Shown here piece by piece: positions 1 through 9,057 of a DNA stretch of 64,000 nt. The translations under genes were made by a program, and so were the position numbers. This stretch comes from Lachancea thermotolerans CBS 6340. Lineage: Eukaryota > Ascomycota > Saccharomycetes > Saccharomycetales > Saccharomycetaceae. The DNA lies in NCBI RefSeq assembly GCF_000142805.1, contig NC_013083.1, positions 1,656,066-1,720,065 of the forward strand, written 5' to 3'. Position 1 is the first letter of the stretch. Each line of letters begins with the position of its first letter. The notes beneath the pieces are model-generated. The model searched no databases and had not been told where the DNA came from. It saw nothing but the letters and a program-made list of their open reading frames with translations.

Positions 1-1123
1 AATATGAGCCTTGCTGTGGAAGCTTTGCTGGTAGTTACAAGTAGAAAGATGTAACCGAGAGGTTGCTTAGCTTTAGTGGATGGTTTGAAGTGGCTTAACG
101 GCGTACGCGTTGTTGCTATCTGAGAGGCGTGCCACACAAAGCCACACGAACCTCACTAGGTCTTCGAACAATTCTGACCACGTTCAAACCGCACCACTGT
201 ATCGAGAAGTACAACTTTAGTTGCTTGTAAGTTGAAACGACTACTACAGTCGTCTCCTGTTCCGCGGTGGCTCGCTTCAGGGCGTTTGGACTCAAGAGTT
301 GTCTCGCGCAAAAATGATGGAATTTTTAGGTCAAGCATTCCCAACACGTAGAAGCAAACCTTGATCGGTATGGGCGCCCAATTGCTACCTTCCTGTTACC
401 CAAAGGCGCGTTTACTTTTATTGCGGCCGGCCTCGGGCAGTAATTCAGCTTCAGCTTCCGACATTCGACGCGTCGGGCATCATAGGTTCATTGTTGAGAC
501 ACAGCTACCGAACAGGTTCTGATAAACGGTCGGCGCCGCATAAGATGAAACAGCTTAATGCTCACTAGCCGGCCACTCGAGGGCCGGCGCCAGGCGAGCG
601 CCTTATGCACCTTGATATTCCGTAGTTGGTGATCAATTTGATTTCCATCACGCGTAATCGAGAATCTACCCTGAGTGCATTAACAGCACTATCAATGACA
701 CCATTTGCAAAGCCCATATTTCGTAGCAGTCTTTGGCCTTCATAGCTTCTGGCATATATTGTCGTTCTTGATGGAAGGGTGCGCTCTTCTACTGCAGTCC
801 GTAATCCAAATAACTCAAATCACCGCACGAGATCATTAACTGCCAAGCGTATATACCCTTTCTGTATTTGAGAGCCGAATCGCCCATCGCAGCATTCCTT
901 GCCTGTGCCCTGGTTGCTTGCGGTGAAACTCATCATTAATTAACATGGCTGGTTGAACCCGGTAATTAACCCCAGAGATATGAAAAATGAAAAATATCTG
1001 GCTGGGACTCTTGGAAACCAGGGATTCCAGACAGATCATAGACAATAAAAAGAGACAATTTTAGGGCGCGGGCTTTTCGATTTGACAACCTACGACGATT
1101 TGACGACGCGCCAAAACTAAAAC
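1..1123. other. Intergenic region upstream of SIC1, no gene recognised
   Basis: I see no convincing gene here. The open frames are short and show no family motif. Three perfect ACGCGT sites (MBF/MCB-type) lie at 105-110, 468-473 and 650-655. GCTGG cores that could bind Swi5/Ace2 lie closer to SIC1. The ACGCGT sites may serve SIC1 or a gene beyond the left edge. No tRNA or snoRNA pattern was found by eye. Confidence 0.5.
948..1005 (-). promoter_or_regulatory. Putative Swi5/Ace2 sites of SIC1
   Basis: AACCAGC is read on the minus strand at 948-954 and a second CCAGC core at 1001-1005, about 120-175 bp before the SIC1 start. In S. cerevisiae, SIC1 is switched on in late mitosis by Swi5 and Ace2, which bind RRCCAGCR-like sites. 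The position and core agree with that, but such a short motif also occurs by chance. Confidence 0.4.
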
Positions 1124-2011
1124 ATGGCACCTGCGACCCCTCCAAGATCAAGAAACAGACGCGGTAAGGCTGTATGTCCGTCATCGCCGCGGCTTTTGAC
1201 GCGGCCTGCTGTACCCGTGACGCCGGGCAGCGTGAGTGGGAAGCGGCACACAGGCCAGCTGCAAAAGCTGCGCTCACCGCTGAATAGATCGCCAGCAAGA
1301 GGCCTGCGAACGCCCGAGTACACGCCTGCGAGGCCCGCGGGCGTAGACGCCAGCGCCCAGGCGCGAAGAAAGCTTGAGTTTCCAGACGATCAGCAAGAAC
1401 TCGCAGGTGTAGGCCGTGTGCTGTTCCCAGGGCCCAGCTCCGATGCTAGTACGTTCGAGAGCCGCCTTCTAAGCCCGCCAGCGCCCGGACGCCTGCTTCG
1501 GGATGCACCTGCGCTACTGCCGCCTGCCCCAGCTAGCAAAGCTTTCGCGGCCATACTTGACGAGCAGTTTTTCGAAGATGACCCTCTGCAGGACCGTGAG
1601 TGCTCTCCAACGCCGCGCGGCTGGGAAACTCCTCCACGCGCAACCGAGGTCCCGCCGGAGCAGGCTCCATCTACACCAAGCGATAAAATCGTTACTTTTG
1701 ACCTCGCCAAAGACTGGAATAATAACTCTAGCCGGTGTTTCTCCTCTGACGAGGAGCCTGACGAAATTAGTATACGGGGCAAGGTTCTGGAGAATCCGTT
1801 CGCCGATCACATTGTTGCTGACGAAGAGACCAGGAGGCGTCGCCAAGAGCTTCTCCTGGCTGAGGAGCCAGCCTTACAAGATACTGTATCCTATATCGAC
1901 AAAAAAGGTGAAACTTCTAAGAAAAGGCATTTGAATGCAGAAGAGCAGGAGCGGTTTCGACCCAGGATGTTGTTCGAGCAGCATTTTCGGAAAAAGGGTT
2001 CTCAGGAATGA
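1124..2011 (+). CDS. SIC1: Sic1-like inhibitor of B-type cyclin-CDK
   Basis: This is a 295-residue homologue of the CDK inhibitor Sic1, which blocks Clb-Cdc28 in G1 and is destroyed after multisite phosphorylation and SCF-Cdc4 ubiquitination. The N-terminus MAPATPPRSR matches the start of yeast Sic1, and many S/T-P sites follow (TPPRS, SPRL, VTPGS, RSPLN, RTPEYTP, LSPP, STPSDK). The conserved C-terminal inhibitory part is clear: TPSDKIVTFDLAKDWNNNS at about 185-205, then ENPFADHIV, a SYIDKKGE block and the RPRMLFEQ tail. The protein looks disordered and unusually rich in Ala, Pro and Arg. It faces RGD2 tail to tail with a 64-bp gap, and SIC1 next to an EMP46/47 gene echoes YLR079W-YLR080W. 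The start is the first ATG of the frame. Confidence 0.93.
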   Translation: MAPATPPRSRNRRGKAVCPSSPRLLTRPAVPVTPGSVSGKRHTGQLQKLRSPLNRSPARGLRTPEYTPARPAGVDASAQARRKLEFPDDQQELAGVGRVLFPGPSSDASTFESRLLSPPAPGRLLRDAPALLPPAPASKAFAAILDEQFFEDDPLQDRECSPTPRGWETPPRATEVPPEQAPSTPSDKIVTFDLAKDWNNNSSRCFSSDEEPDEISIRGKVLENPFADHIVADEETRRRRQELLLAEEPALQDTVSYIDKKGETSKKRHLNAEEQERFRPRMLFEQHFRKKGSQE

Positions 2012-2075
2012 CCGTTGGTTTTAGCAGGTTTGGGGATATTTAGAAACGGTAACTTACATAATGAAAAGCATGGAT

Positions 2076-4247
2076 TTAATGACTGATGGTTCCAAAATTG
2101 TCTCCTTGATGTGCTTGGCTCCGGGGAGACGAGGTGCTACTAGTGGGGTCACGAATTTTAGAATTCTGCCTCTTTAAGCCGCGGAATATGGGCTTTCTGT
2201 ACAAGAGCAAATCTGAAAATATCTTGTAACCTAGGTCGTTGCCGTCAGGCAGTTTGACTTCTATAATGCAGTTGGCGAATTCCTCCGAAATTGAGCGGAT
2301 AAACTCATTCGCCAACGCTTCACTAGTTTCTGAAGAGCCCATTTTTAGAATTTTGATTAGCCTAGAGAAATGTGATGTTATTGCATCCAAGGTGGCAATT
2401 TGGGGCTTGGAAAGCGCGTTGAAAGCACTTGATATCCCACTCACTCTTTGTGAATCCACAGAGGCCTGCGACTCGTCTTCTAGTTCAGATGGCGGAAATT
2501 CGGCGTATAACGCTTTTAGCGTGTCATAAACATCGTTAGAGATTAGTGGCTCGGGGAGTTCTAATAAATAGATTTTGAGGGCACTCGCAATCGTGCTTGG
2601 CTCTTCATTAAACTCTTTCAATTTTTCAAATACCTCGGATTCGTCCTTGAAGGGCTTCTGGTTCAGCACTGCTCTCAATATATGAGTAGAATGTAGCTTG
2701 ACCGGGACAGTCCACACGGTTGTTCTAACATTGTCATTAGGTAACTCAGGGTACACTTGGTCCATATAGGACAAGATTGAAGATACGATCAGAGGTACGA
2801 TTTTTTTATCCAGACGGCATCGCGTCTCCAGGTCTATTCCAAAGTTCTGATACCCACCTGGATTGTAGTAGTTGTTATATGGAATTACTCGTGGTTGAAA
2901 AAATCCTGTTCTGGCATTTTCAACCAGCCTCATCAGGTCTAATGTTGGGTCAACTGTTGATGCAGCTTTGAGCACACTCTCCTGGAAACTCTCAACCGCT
3001 GAGGCATTCTTGGATATGATAGGGGAGAAATCTAGGACCACCTTCTCCAATGCTTTCAACCTATCAAGTTCGCACTTTTCCATGAATGTAAAATGGTCGA
3101 CTATAAGCTCCTCCAAAGAGCAGCGCAAAGAATCTATCTTTTTGCATTCTTTTCTGTACTTTAAGTCTGCAGCCTCCATTTCCTTAATTAGTTTAAAGAG
3201 AGCTCGCTCGGTGTTTGAAACAGTGGGAAGATTCGAATTCTTGGAGCCAGCGTTCTGATTTTGGGTTATGATCGTGGTTAGGTCTGTGAAATAGTCTGAG
3301 AATGCTTGCGAACTTTCTTCGGTGTTTTCGTCTTCAACCTCGTTAGCGTTGGGCTGCGACAGCTGTGCAAATTTGTAAGCGTAAGGTTTCCAGCTGTACT
3401 GGAACTTCTTTGAGTTTACAAAAGTTGTGCCCATACCATTACAATACTTAAGGAAGCCGCCGTTTAAAAGATCTTGGCCAAAGGCTTCGGCTTGGTCAAC
3501 GTCTTTCAGTGTGAGGTTTTCCATGAGAAACTTGACAATCTCACTTCCGTTGTTGGTATTATAGAAGTGATAGTTAATGAAAGGCACTTTGTAATCTGAC
3601 TTTTCTAACTTCGTGAGCAGAAGTCGGACCGTTTCTCGCATAGTGCGCACATCAAAGTCTATGTTTCCAAACTTACCAAATTTTTCGTATTCACGCTCTT
3701 TGGCCAAACTATGCTCTTGTTCCTGGTATATTTCTAGCTGCTTCATGGCGTTTGCGAGCTCTTCGTCATTATAATTTGCCCTTTTGTAATCTTCGAGCTG
3801 TCTGCATCTATTGAAGTACGCCTGTTCCAATTTCTCGACATATTTCTTAGACTTTTGGTAGTTCGAGACATTGGTCTTGAGAATTTTCTCAGAGTAACTA
3901 ACTCTTTGCTCATGGTCATCGCACCACGCGCTAAAAGGTCGGAGAACTGTAGTTTCGATGTCGGCTGCTGCAGAAATATGAGCTCTACCCTCTTCCTCCA
4001 TTGCATCAGCGACATGATTCAGGGCAATATCAAGCGAGAAAAGCGATCCTGTCGTAGCCGAGAGTCCCTCAACGCTGGACGTAGTCTTGCATAGTTGACG
4101 CCCATAATTAACCTCAAACTGCATTCTAGATGCGAACAGCTGTATGAACAACACATTCTGATTGCAGCCCTTGTGAAGTTCTTCGAAAAGCCTCTCAATA
4201 CCTGCCGACAAGTCGTCTGTCCAGAAACTGTCAGAAAACGAGGGCAT
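2076..4247 (-). CDS. RGD2: Rgd2-like F-BAR, DEP and RhoGAP protein
   Basis: This 723-residue protein has the Rgd2 layout. An N-terminal F-BAR (FCH) region covers about 1-210 and starts MPSFSDSFW. A DEP domain at about 220-300 contains NGSEIVKFLMENL and GFLKYCNGMGTTF. A helical linker follows, and a RhoGAP domain begins near 470 with FGIDLETRCR and KIVPLIVSSIL and continues to about 650. S. cerevisiae Rgd2 acts as a GAP for Cdc42 and Rho5 at the membrane. I do not see the usual arginine-finger block GIFRxSG after VPLIVSSIL; the matching stretch reads TTVWTVPVKL. It is convergent with SIC1 and divergent from the SelW-like gene by only 105 bp, so the two share a promoter. RGD2-EMP47-SWP82 matches the YFL047W-YFL049W block in relative orientation. 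Confidence 0.92.
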   Translation of the reverse strand: MPSFSDSFWTDDLSAGIERLFEELHKGCNQNVLFIQLFASRMQFEVNYGRQLCKTTSSVEGLSATTGSLFSLDIALNHVADAMEEEGRAHISAAADIETTVLRPFSAWCDDHEQRVSYSEKILKTNVSNYQKSKKYVEKLEQAYFNRCRQLEDYKRANYNDEELANAMKQLEIYQEQEHSLAKEREYEKFGKFGNIDFDVRTMRETVRLLLTKLEKSDYKVPFINYHFYNTNNGSEIVKFLMENLTLKDVDQAEAFGQDLLNGGFLKYCNGMGTTFVNSKKFQYSWKPYAYKFAQLSQPNANEVEDENTEESSQAFSDYFTDLTTIITQNQNAGSKNSNLPTVSNTERALFKLIKEMEAADLKYRKECKKIDSLRCSLEELIVDHFTFMEKCELDRLKALEKVVLDFSPIISKNASAVESFQESVLKAASTVDPTLDLMRLVENARTGFFQPRVIPYNNYYNPGGYQNFGIDLETRCRLDKKIVPLIVSSILSYMDQVYPELPNDNVRTTVWTVPVKLHSTHILRAVLNQKPFKDESEVFEKLKEFNEEPSTIASALKIYLLELPEPLISNDVYDTLKALYAEFPPSELEDESQASVDSQRVSGISSAFNALSKPQIATLDAITSHFSRLIKILKMGSSETSEALANEFIRSISEEFANCIIEVKLPDGNDLGYKIFSDLLLYRKPIFRGLKRQNSKIRDPTSSTSSPRSQAHQGDNFGTISH

Positions 4248-4352
4248 TCCTTTAGCTGCTTTTTGGGTTTTTGCCCATTTGTTTCAAAAAGATTGATCTG
4301 ATGTATTTTAAATCGGCTTGTTTCAAATAAGTACAACAACAACAAACTGTCA

Positions 4353-4730
4353 ATGCCCTATCCTAAAATCTCGATAAGGTTTTGCACCAAATGCAAGTGG
4401 AACCTTAGGAGCGCTTGGTATCTTCAAGAGCTACTACAAACTTTCCAGTCCTCTCTAGGCGAAGTTTCCCTTATTCCCGGGGAATCAGGCGAGTTCCGTG
4501 TTCTTGGCTACAAAGAACACGACCAGCCAGAGGTTGTAATATGGGACCGCACTGTCGATGGGGGCTTCCCGGACAGCAAGTACTTGAAGCAAAAGGTAAA
4601 ACAGCTGCTTCTTGATGCAGACGACCAAGACCAGCTCGGTGCTCACATCACTAGAAAGGCGCAAACAAAGAGCTTGGTAGACAAAGCAGACTGTAGTTCT
4701 TCCGGCCAGTGTCTCGATTGCGAGACCTGA
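4353..4730 (+). CDS. SelW/Rdx-family CxxC redox protein
   Basis: This is a 125-residue protein of the SelT/SelW/SelH (Rdx) family, which has a thioredoxin-like fold. The redox motif CTKC is at residues 11-14 in the expected place at the end of the first beta strand (ISIRFCTKCKW). Animal SelW has CxxU here, so this is a cysteine form. The sequence WDRTVDGGFPDSKYLKQKVK at about 68-87 matches the family's second half, which reads FxGGFPxxxELK in relatives. A tail of about 30 residues carries three more cysteines (CSSSGQCLDC), giving five in all. Fungal members are mostly uncharacterised, and I know of no S. cerevisiae orthologue. It is divergent from RGD2 with a 105-bp gap. Confidence 0.8.
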   Translation: MPYPKISIRFCTKCKWNLRSAWYLQELLQTFQSSLGEVSLIPGESGEFRVLGYKEHDQPEVVIWDRTVDGGFPDSKYLKQKVKQLLLDADDQDQLGAHITRKAQTKSLVDKADCSSSGQCLDCET

Positions 4731-5228
4731 ATCCAACTCGAAACAAGATATAATATGGTGTGAAACCCATCTCATCCAAGTTCAAGGTTCCTAACATCGC
4801 GCCCAGAGTGTATTAGTAGCACAACTTAAGTGATAAGATTTCAAGATTCTACGAACTATTGCAGGTCTTTTAAGACAGCATTGAAACCTCGGCCTACCTT
4901 GGTCATCGCTGCGTCCCAAAAAAAGCATGAACTTTACGGATTGGGTTGCTTATCACGAAACTCCTTATTTAATGGATTCAACAAGTGGATAAAACTCATA
5001 TATATGTATTTTGTCTATAATCGCGGAAGTTCTGAGCCACTCTCTGCCAGCTCTCAACGCTGAAGGCCTGTTTTTAGTATTTTGGAGTATCAAAGGCACT
5101 TGTCACTGTGAATTTGGCATCTGTATTATCAAAAAAATTTATACATTCTTCTTGCCCTTGACACCACGATCTCAGTAGAGCTCCACTTTGTAAGGAAGCA
5201 AGGCTAAATCAAAAACACGCTCGCTGGC
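4731..5228. other. Intergenic, EMP47 promoter side
   Basis: About 0.5 kb, AT-rich in its second half, with no gene seen. It must hold the terminator of the SelW-like gene and the promoter of EMP47. I see no motif that stands out. Confidence 0.5.
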
Positions 5229-6512
5229 ATGCTAGTGCAACACTTGTGGACTCTCGCGGCGTTTGCGCAGCTAGGTTTGGCGCACTCGAAGCCTAAAACA
5301 GAAGAGCAATTGTTGAATAATGATTTCTCTCTGCCGGATCTGATCCAGACAAAAAAGCTACCGGACGCGTGGGTTCCTGGCGAAAATGCGGTTCTGGAAG
5401 AGGGCAGAGTGGTACTCACCCCCAAGAAATCATCTAAGGGCTCATTATGGACCAAAAATGCTTATACTCTGGGGACTTCCTTTACAGCAGAGTGGACCGT
5501 GAGAAGCACTAACCACAGAGGCAAGTCGCCAGGTGGTCTGGCTTTGTGGTTCGTGAACGCCAACAGCCCACAGGATACGGAGCTGTTCAATGGTCCCTCT
5601 AAATTTGAAGGTCTACAGCTCTTAATTGACAATAACGGGGAGTTAGAAAGCACTCTTCGTGGCCAACTGAACGATGGAACTCAACAATTTACCAGTGCAA
5701 ATATCTACGACAAGACCTTCGGCTCGTGTTTGCTTGCCTACCAGGACTCGACGGTTCCTCTCACCGTAAGACTAACATATGATTCCGCAAACGAACATTT
5801 CTTTAAAGTTCAAGTTGACAACAGGGTCTGCTTTCAAACCAAGAAAATCCACTTTCCAGCTGAAAATTACAAATTTGGTATCACTGCGACAAATGCAGAC
5901 AACGAAGAATCTTTTGAGTTGCTTCAACTCGAGGTTTTCGATGGAGTTTTGGAAGAAGCTCTGAAACCAAATGCCAACGCCATGGAACAACCTAAGCTCT
6001 TTACAAAGCTTGTAAACGAAAAAACTGGAGACGAAGAGCTAAGAGAGACTTCTCCGTTAGAAATGGCTGCCGCTGGAACCGCCATCACCAACAATGATTT
6101 ACTCAAGAAGATGAATAGATTAGAGGGTAAAATATTGGCAAATGATATCGGTATTTTAGCAAGTACTATTGACGAGCTTATCCAGGTTCAGAAGCAACAA
6201 GCCAAAAACCTTGAGAAAGTGCTTGCCATGCTGGGCTCTAAATCAATAGGGCAAGAAAGCACGGACAGTACCGGAGACGAGTCATTCAAAGACTTCTTTA
6301 AGCTGGACGAAAAGCTTGAAAAGTTGCTCACGGAGCAGCGTAAGCTCAGAGAAGCTTCAAAAACTCATACATCCTCTAACGGGGGACCTCATATTGATGA
6401 GGTTGTCCGGAAGCTCACAATTTGGCTAATTCCCCTGGTTGCCGTGATGATGGTGATGGCTTACTACACCTTCAGAATCCGTCAAGAAATTGTCAAGACA
6501 AAACTTTTATGA
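5229..6512 (+). CDS. EMP47: Emp47/Emp46-type L-type lectin cargo receptor
   Basis: This 427-residue type I membrane protein should cycle between ER and Golgi and help glycoproteins enter COPII vesicles. A signal peptide covers about 1-19 (MLVQHLWTLAAFAQLGLAHS). An L-type lectin domain follows at about 25-245 with SLWTKNAY, the SPGGLALWFVN core and FEGLQLLIDNNG. A coiled-coil stretch at about 280-375 includes LLKKMNRLEGKI and LIQVQKQQAKNLEKVL. One transmembrane helix lies near 395-415 (IWLIPLVAVMMVMAYYTF). The tail ends KTKLL, a KxKxx COPI retrieval signal like that of S. cerevisiae Emp47, which is why I name it EMP47 rather than EMP46. As a non-duplicated yeast it should be pro-orthologue of both. 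The start is the first ATG and gives a clean signal peptide. Confidence 0.93.
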   Translation: MLVQHLWTLAAFAQLGLAHSKPKTEEQLLNNDFSLPDLIQTKKLPDAWVPGENAVLEEGRVVLTPKKSSKGSLWTKNAYTLGTSFTAEWTVRSTNHRGKSPGGLALWFVNANSPQDTELFNGPSKFEGLQLLIDNNGELESTLRGQLNDGTQQFTSANIYDKTFGSCLLAYQDSTVPLTVRLTYDSANEHFFKVQVDNRVCFQTKKIHFPAENYKFGITATNADNEESFELLQLEVFDGVLEEALKPNANAMEQPKLFTKLVNEKTGDEELRETSPLEMAAAGTAITNNDLLKKMNRLEGKILANDIGILASTIDELIQVQKQQAKNLEKVLAMLGSKSIGQESTDSTGDESFKDFFKLDEKLEKLLTEQRKLREASKTHTSSNGGPHIDEVVRKLTIWLIPLVAVMMVMAYYTFRIRQEIVKTKLL

Positions 6513-6608
6513 ATTGAGCGTCATCTGTTTTCGTGGTCAAAAATGTGCTAATGGGATTTTGACTCTCGCGTTAACAACCTCTTGTGCATTATATGTAGGT
6601 ATCATTCA

Positions 6609-8165
6609 TTATTCACTAATATAAGGTGGTTTTAGACCTGTGATGTTAGAGTGCCCAAGGAAGTTGGGATTCGGTACTCTTCTAATGGTCGTTACTTGCT
6701 CTCTATCGTTGGCTTCATCTAGAGTTCTGACAACTTCAATGTGGGTCTCGAGTTCCTTGAGGTACTTTTGCATGACAGCAGACGCATTTTGTTGCGTAGT
6801 TCCAATTGGAACTCCAGCTTTGTATTGCCAATACTTTGTCCACCTTGTTTTGCGAGTTCGTCTGGCTTTTTGAAGGCCAGTATTCACGTAGACTGAGTCA
6901 TGGATATGCTGCATTTCGTTTATCTCATTTGGAGTTAAGCTCTTCAGACGCTCAACTATAGACCAGCTGTCATGGATGGGAAGGCCCTTCGAGGAATAAG
7001 TGCACGTATCGCTAGGGTCTGATCTCACAGGCATCTCGAACTTCCAGCCATTCACATTCAAGGTTACGTCGTGACTAGAGCTTGACCCCGAGCTTTGAGT
7101 GCCGCTGTTTTTGTCAAGCTTTGGGCCCGCTAGTGGATACAGAATTCCACTCAAGAGTCGCTTGTCACTTTTGCTGGCAGTTTCAGACGGCGCCGGCTGA
7201 GAGGTGTTGAAGGGGGAGGGTAGTGCGCCTATGGGAGTATCCTGCGTTCCAGCTTGTATTGCAGCCTGGAGGGACGTCTTGCCATGATATTTTGGTAGCT
7301 TGAACTGGGCACTGAGCTCCAGGGATCCTGTGATGTTTTGCCCGGGGACTATGACACTAAGATGTTCTCCTTGTGTAAGATCACGCGCGTACTCTTGACG
7401 CAGCTCCCATGAAGGCTGCTCTGAGACTATTTGATAGGAGGGCTCGTTCGGGATGTCACAATCTAAGATTTTGCTTGTTTCATCAGAGGTTGCAGAAGGT
7501 TTAAGTGTAAGAAGCACCTTAAGTATTTTCGATTTGATGGCGAACACTCTGTGGTGAGGAAGGAAGCCCTGCTCCTTCGTTATTTGTTCCCAGTAATCAT
7601 CAACTAGCCTGGTGCCGCCCACAACTACCCTAGCACCGAAGAGCATGAAAGCAGATTTTGCAGTCACGAAGCAGATGTCATCATTAGCCTCTTCGCTAGA
7701 ACACAGGCGATTTTCTTTCAAGAATTCAAGCTCTTCAGGGCTAGCTTTTACGCCATAGAGTTGCGCATTCTGGTGCAGGAACTCCGCAGAACTCAGCGCA
7801 CTTTCAAGGCACTTTATCAAGTCTTTAACTAGCACGTAGACTGCATGAGGCCTGCTTGGTAACGTAAAAGTTGGAAAAAGGAAGTTCCTGCTTCCTAGCA
7901 GATCCCCTTTTCTATTTATCTTTGCTTCACCCTGCTGATCGCCTCTAGCGATGACATAGCAGTCCCCGGTATCAGCAATACGTTCTCTTATCACATACGT
8001 AGGCAGCATTGGTGACCTGTTTGGCGGTTCACTGAGCGGGCCCAGCGAGAGGCCGGGATCGTTATAAATTAGCAAAGCATGTTTAAGTAAGTACAGCTCG
8101 TGCTCCTTTGCTAATTCTTCAGTGAAGTAGTTCACCGTGCCCCGAGAGGTATCTTTGCTAGCCAT
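6609..8165 (-). CDS. SWP82: Swp82/Rsc7-family chromatin remodelling subunit
   Basis: This 518-residue protein belongs to the Swp82/Npl6 (Rsc7) family, whose members are accessory subunits of the nuclear SWI/SNF and RSC complexes. The family core is seen at about 50-125: MLPTYVIRERIADTGDCYVIARGDQQG, followed by GDLLGSRNFLFPTFTLPSR and HAVYVLVKDLIKCL. A second conserved block at about 165-215 has AKSAFMLFGARVVVGGTRLVDDYWE. The remainder is a low-complexity Ser/Pro stretch and a C-terminal block rich in basic residues (KARRTRKTRWTKYWQYKAG). I choose Swp82 over Rsc7 because it sits next to EMP47, as YFL049W does in S. cerevisiae. It is convergent with EMP47 across 96 bp. Confidence 0.88.
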   Translation of the reverse strand: MASKDTSRGTVNYFTEELAKEHELYLLKHALLIYNDPGLSLGPLSEPPNRSPMLPTYVIRERIADTGDCYVIARGDQQGEAKINRKGDLLGSRNFLFPTFTLPSRPHAVYVLVKDLIKCLESALSSAEFLHQNAQLYGVKASPEELEFLKENRLCSSEEANDDICFVTAKSAFMLFGARVVVGGTRLVDDYWEQITKEQGFLPHHRVFAIKSKILKVLLTLKPSATSDETSKILDCDIPNEPSYQIVSEQPSWELRQEYARDLTQGEHLSVIVPGQNITGSLELSAQFKLPKYHGKTSLQAAIQAGTQDTPIGALPSPFNTSQPAPSETASKSDKRLLSGILYPLAGPKLDKNSGTQSSGSSSSHDVTLNVNGWKFEMPVRSDPSDTCTYSSKGLPIHDSWSIVERLKSLTPNEINEMQHIHDSVYVNTGLQKARRTRKTRWTKYWQYKAGVPIGTTQQNASAVMQKYLKELETHIEVVRTLDEANDREQVTTIRRVPNPNFLGHSNITGLKPPYISE

Positions 8166-9057
8166 TAATTGAGGCCAGTGTTGGCTTCTGCTTAGGGTAA
8201 GTTGCTAATTTCAGCTTGGTAGTCTTGTTTTGGAAGATAGTTTTTCAAATAATTTCTGGGACACATCGGCAATTGAAAACATATCTTTCTGTGAACGTTT
8301 GGCTCCGCATGTATGCGATTAGCCGGCCTCTTGGCATGAAGTTCCCATGTTCCGCGCATTTGCGCAGCTAACTCTTCTGATCGCCACTATGGTTATGGCG
8401 TGGGAGATACGATGTTCAAATTCTCGTACTTGCATTATACGACATGGCCTCGTAGCATGCAGCGGCGACGAAGCGTCTGACTCTAAGGTAAAGCCTCTTG
8501 AACTCAAGGCACTCATATTCACAATTCAAACTATTGGCGTGCAGATATTATCATGGCGTAGTCGGCTACGTCTCTCTTCTCTCAACACAGCACCATCTAT
8601 TGCATCAGCAGCATTAACTCTTCAGTTTCACGAGGCGTTATTGCAGTCTCTTGGCAGCGTGTCCAACATCAGAAGATAGCAACTGAGAATTATCTCTCGA
8701 GTCATGAGGCTGCCATTGGGTGTTCTGGTAAACAATATTCATATCCGATGGAAGTAATTGGCAACCTTTGTTTGCGGTTAATACAAGTTGCACTACGGTA
8801 AACTAAATCAAGTTTATAGAAAGGTTTACTTCTCCTATAGCTGGATGGCTCACGCTATAGCTTCATGGGTGCGATTTGTCACCAACTCTCAACTCTTAAA
8901 GTTATTGTTGAGATTCAAACATTAATTCCTTGGCTCTGGGTAAAAAAAAGATCTAGTATCTTATCAGTGTTTAAAAGGGCGACTTAAAGAATGATCATAA
9001 ACTTTCACTTTATAAATTTACAGCTGCCTCTATGCAGTTATATATAATGTTAACAGT
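8166..9057. other. Intergenic between SWP82 and ARG4
   Basis: About 0.9 kb between the SWP82 start and the ARG4 stop. The last 120 bp before ARG4 are AT-rich and fit a 3' end on the minus strand. The only open frame of note is the 110-codon frame described separately. No RNA gene or centromere element was seen. Confidence 0.45.
8347..8679 (+). CDS. Possible small secreted orphan protein, doubtful
   Basis: An ATG opens a 110-codon frame whose first 18 residues (MFRAFAQLTLLIATMVMA) would make a plausible signal peptide, followed by a short part with four cysteines (C23, C29, C39 and others nearby). Downstream it becomes featureless. I do not recognise a family. It is divergent from SWP82 with about 180 bp between starts, so it could use that promoter region. 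Length and composition are also compatible with a chance frame, so I list it only as a candidate. Confidence 0.15.
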   Translation: MFRAFAQLTLLIATMVMAWEIRCSNSRTCIIRHGLVACSGDEASDSKVKPLELKALIFTIQTIGVQILSWRSRLRLSSLNTAPSIASAALTLQFHEALLQSLGSVSNIRR

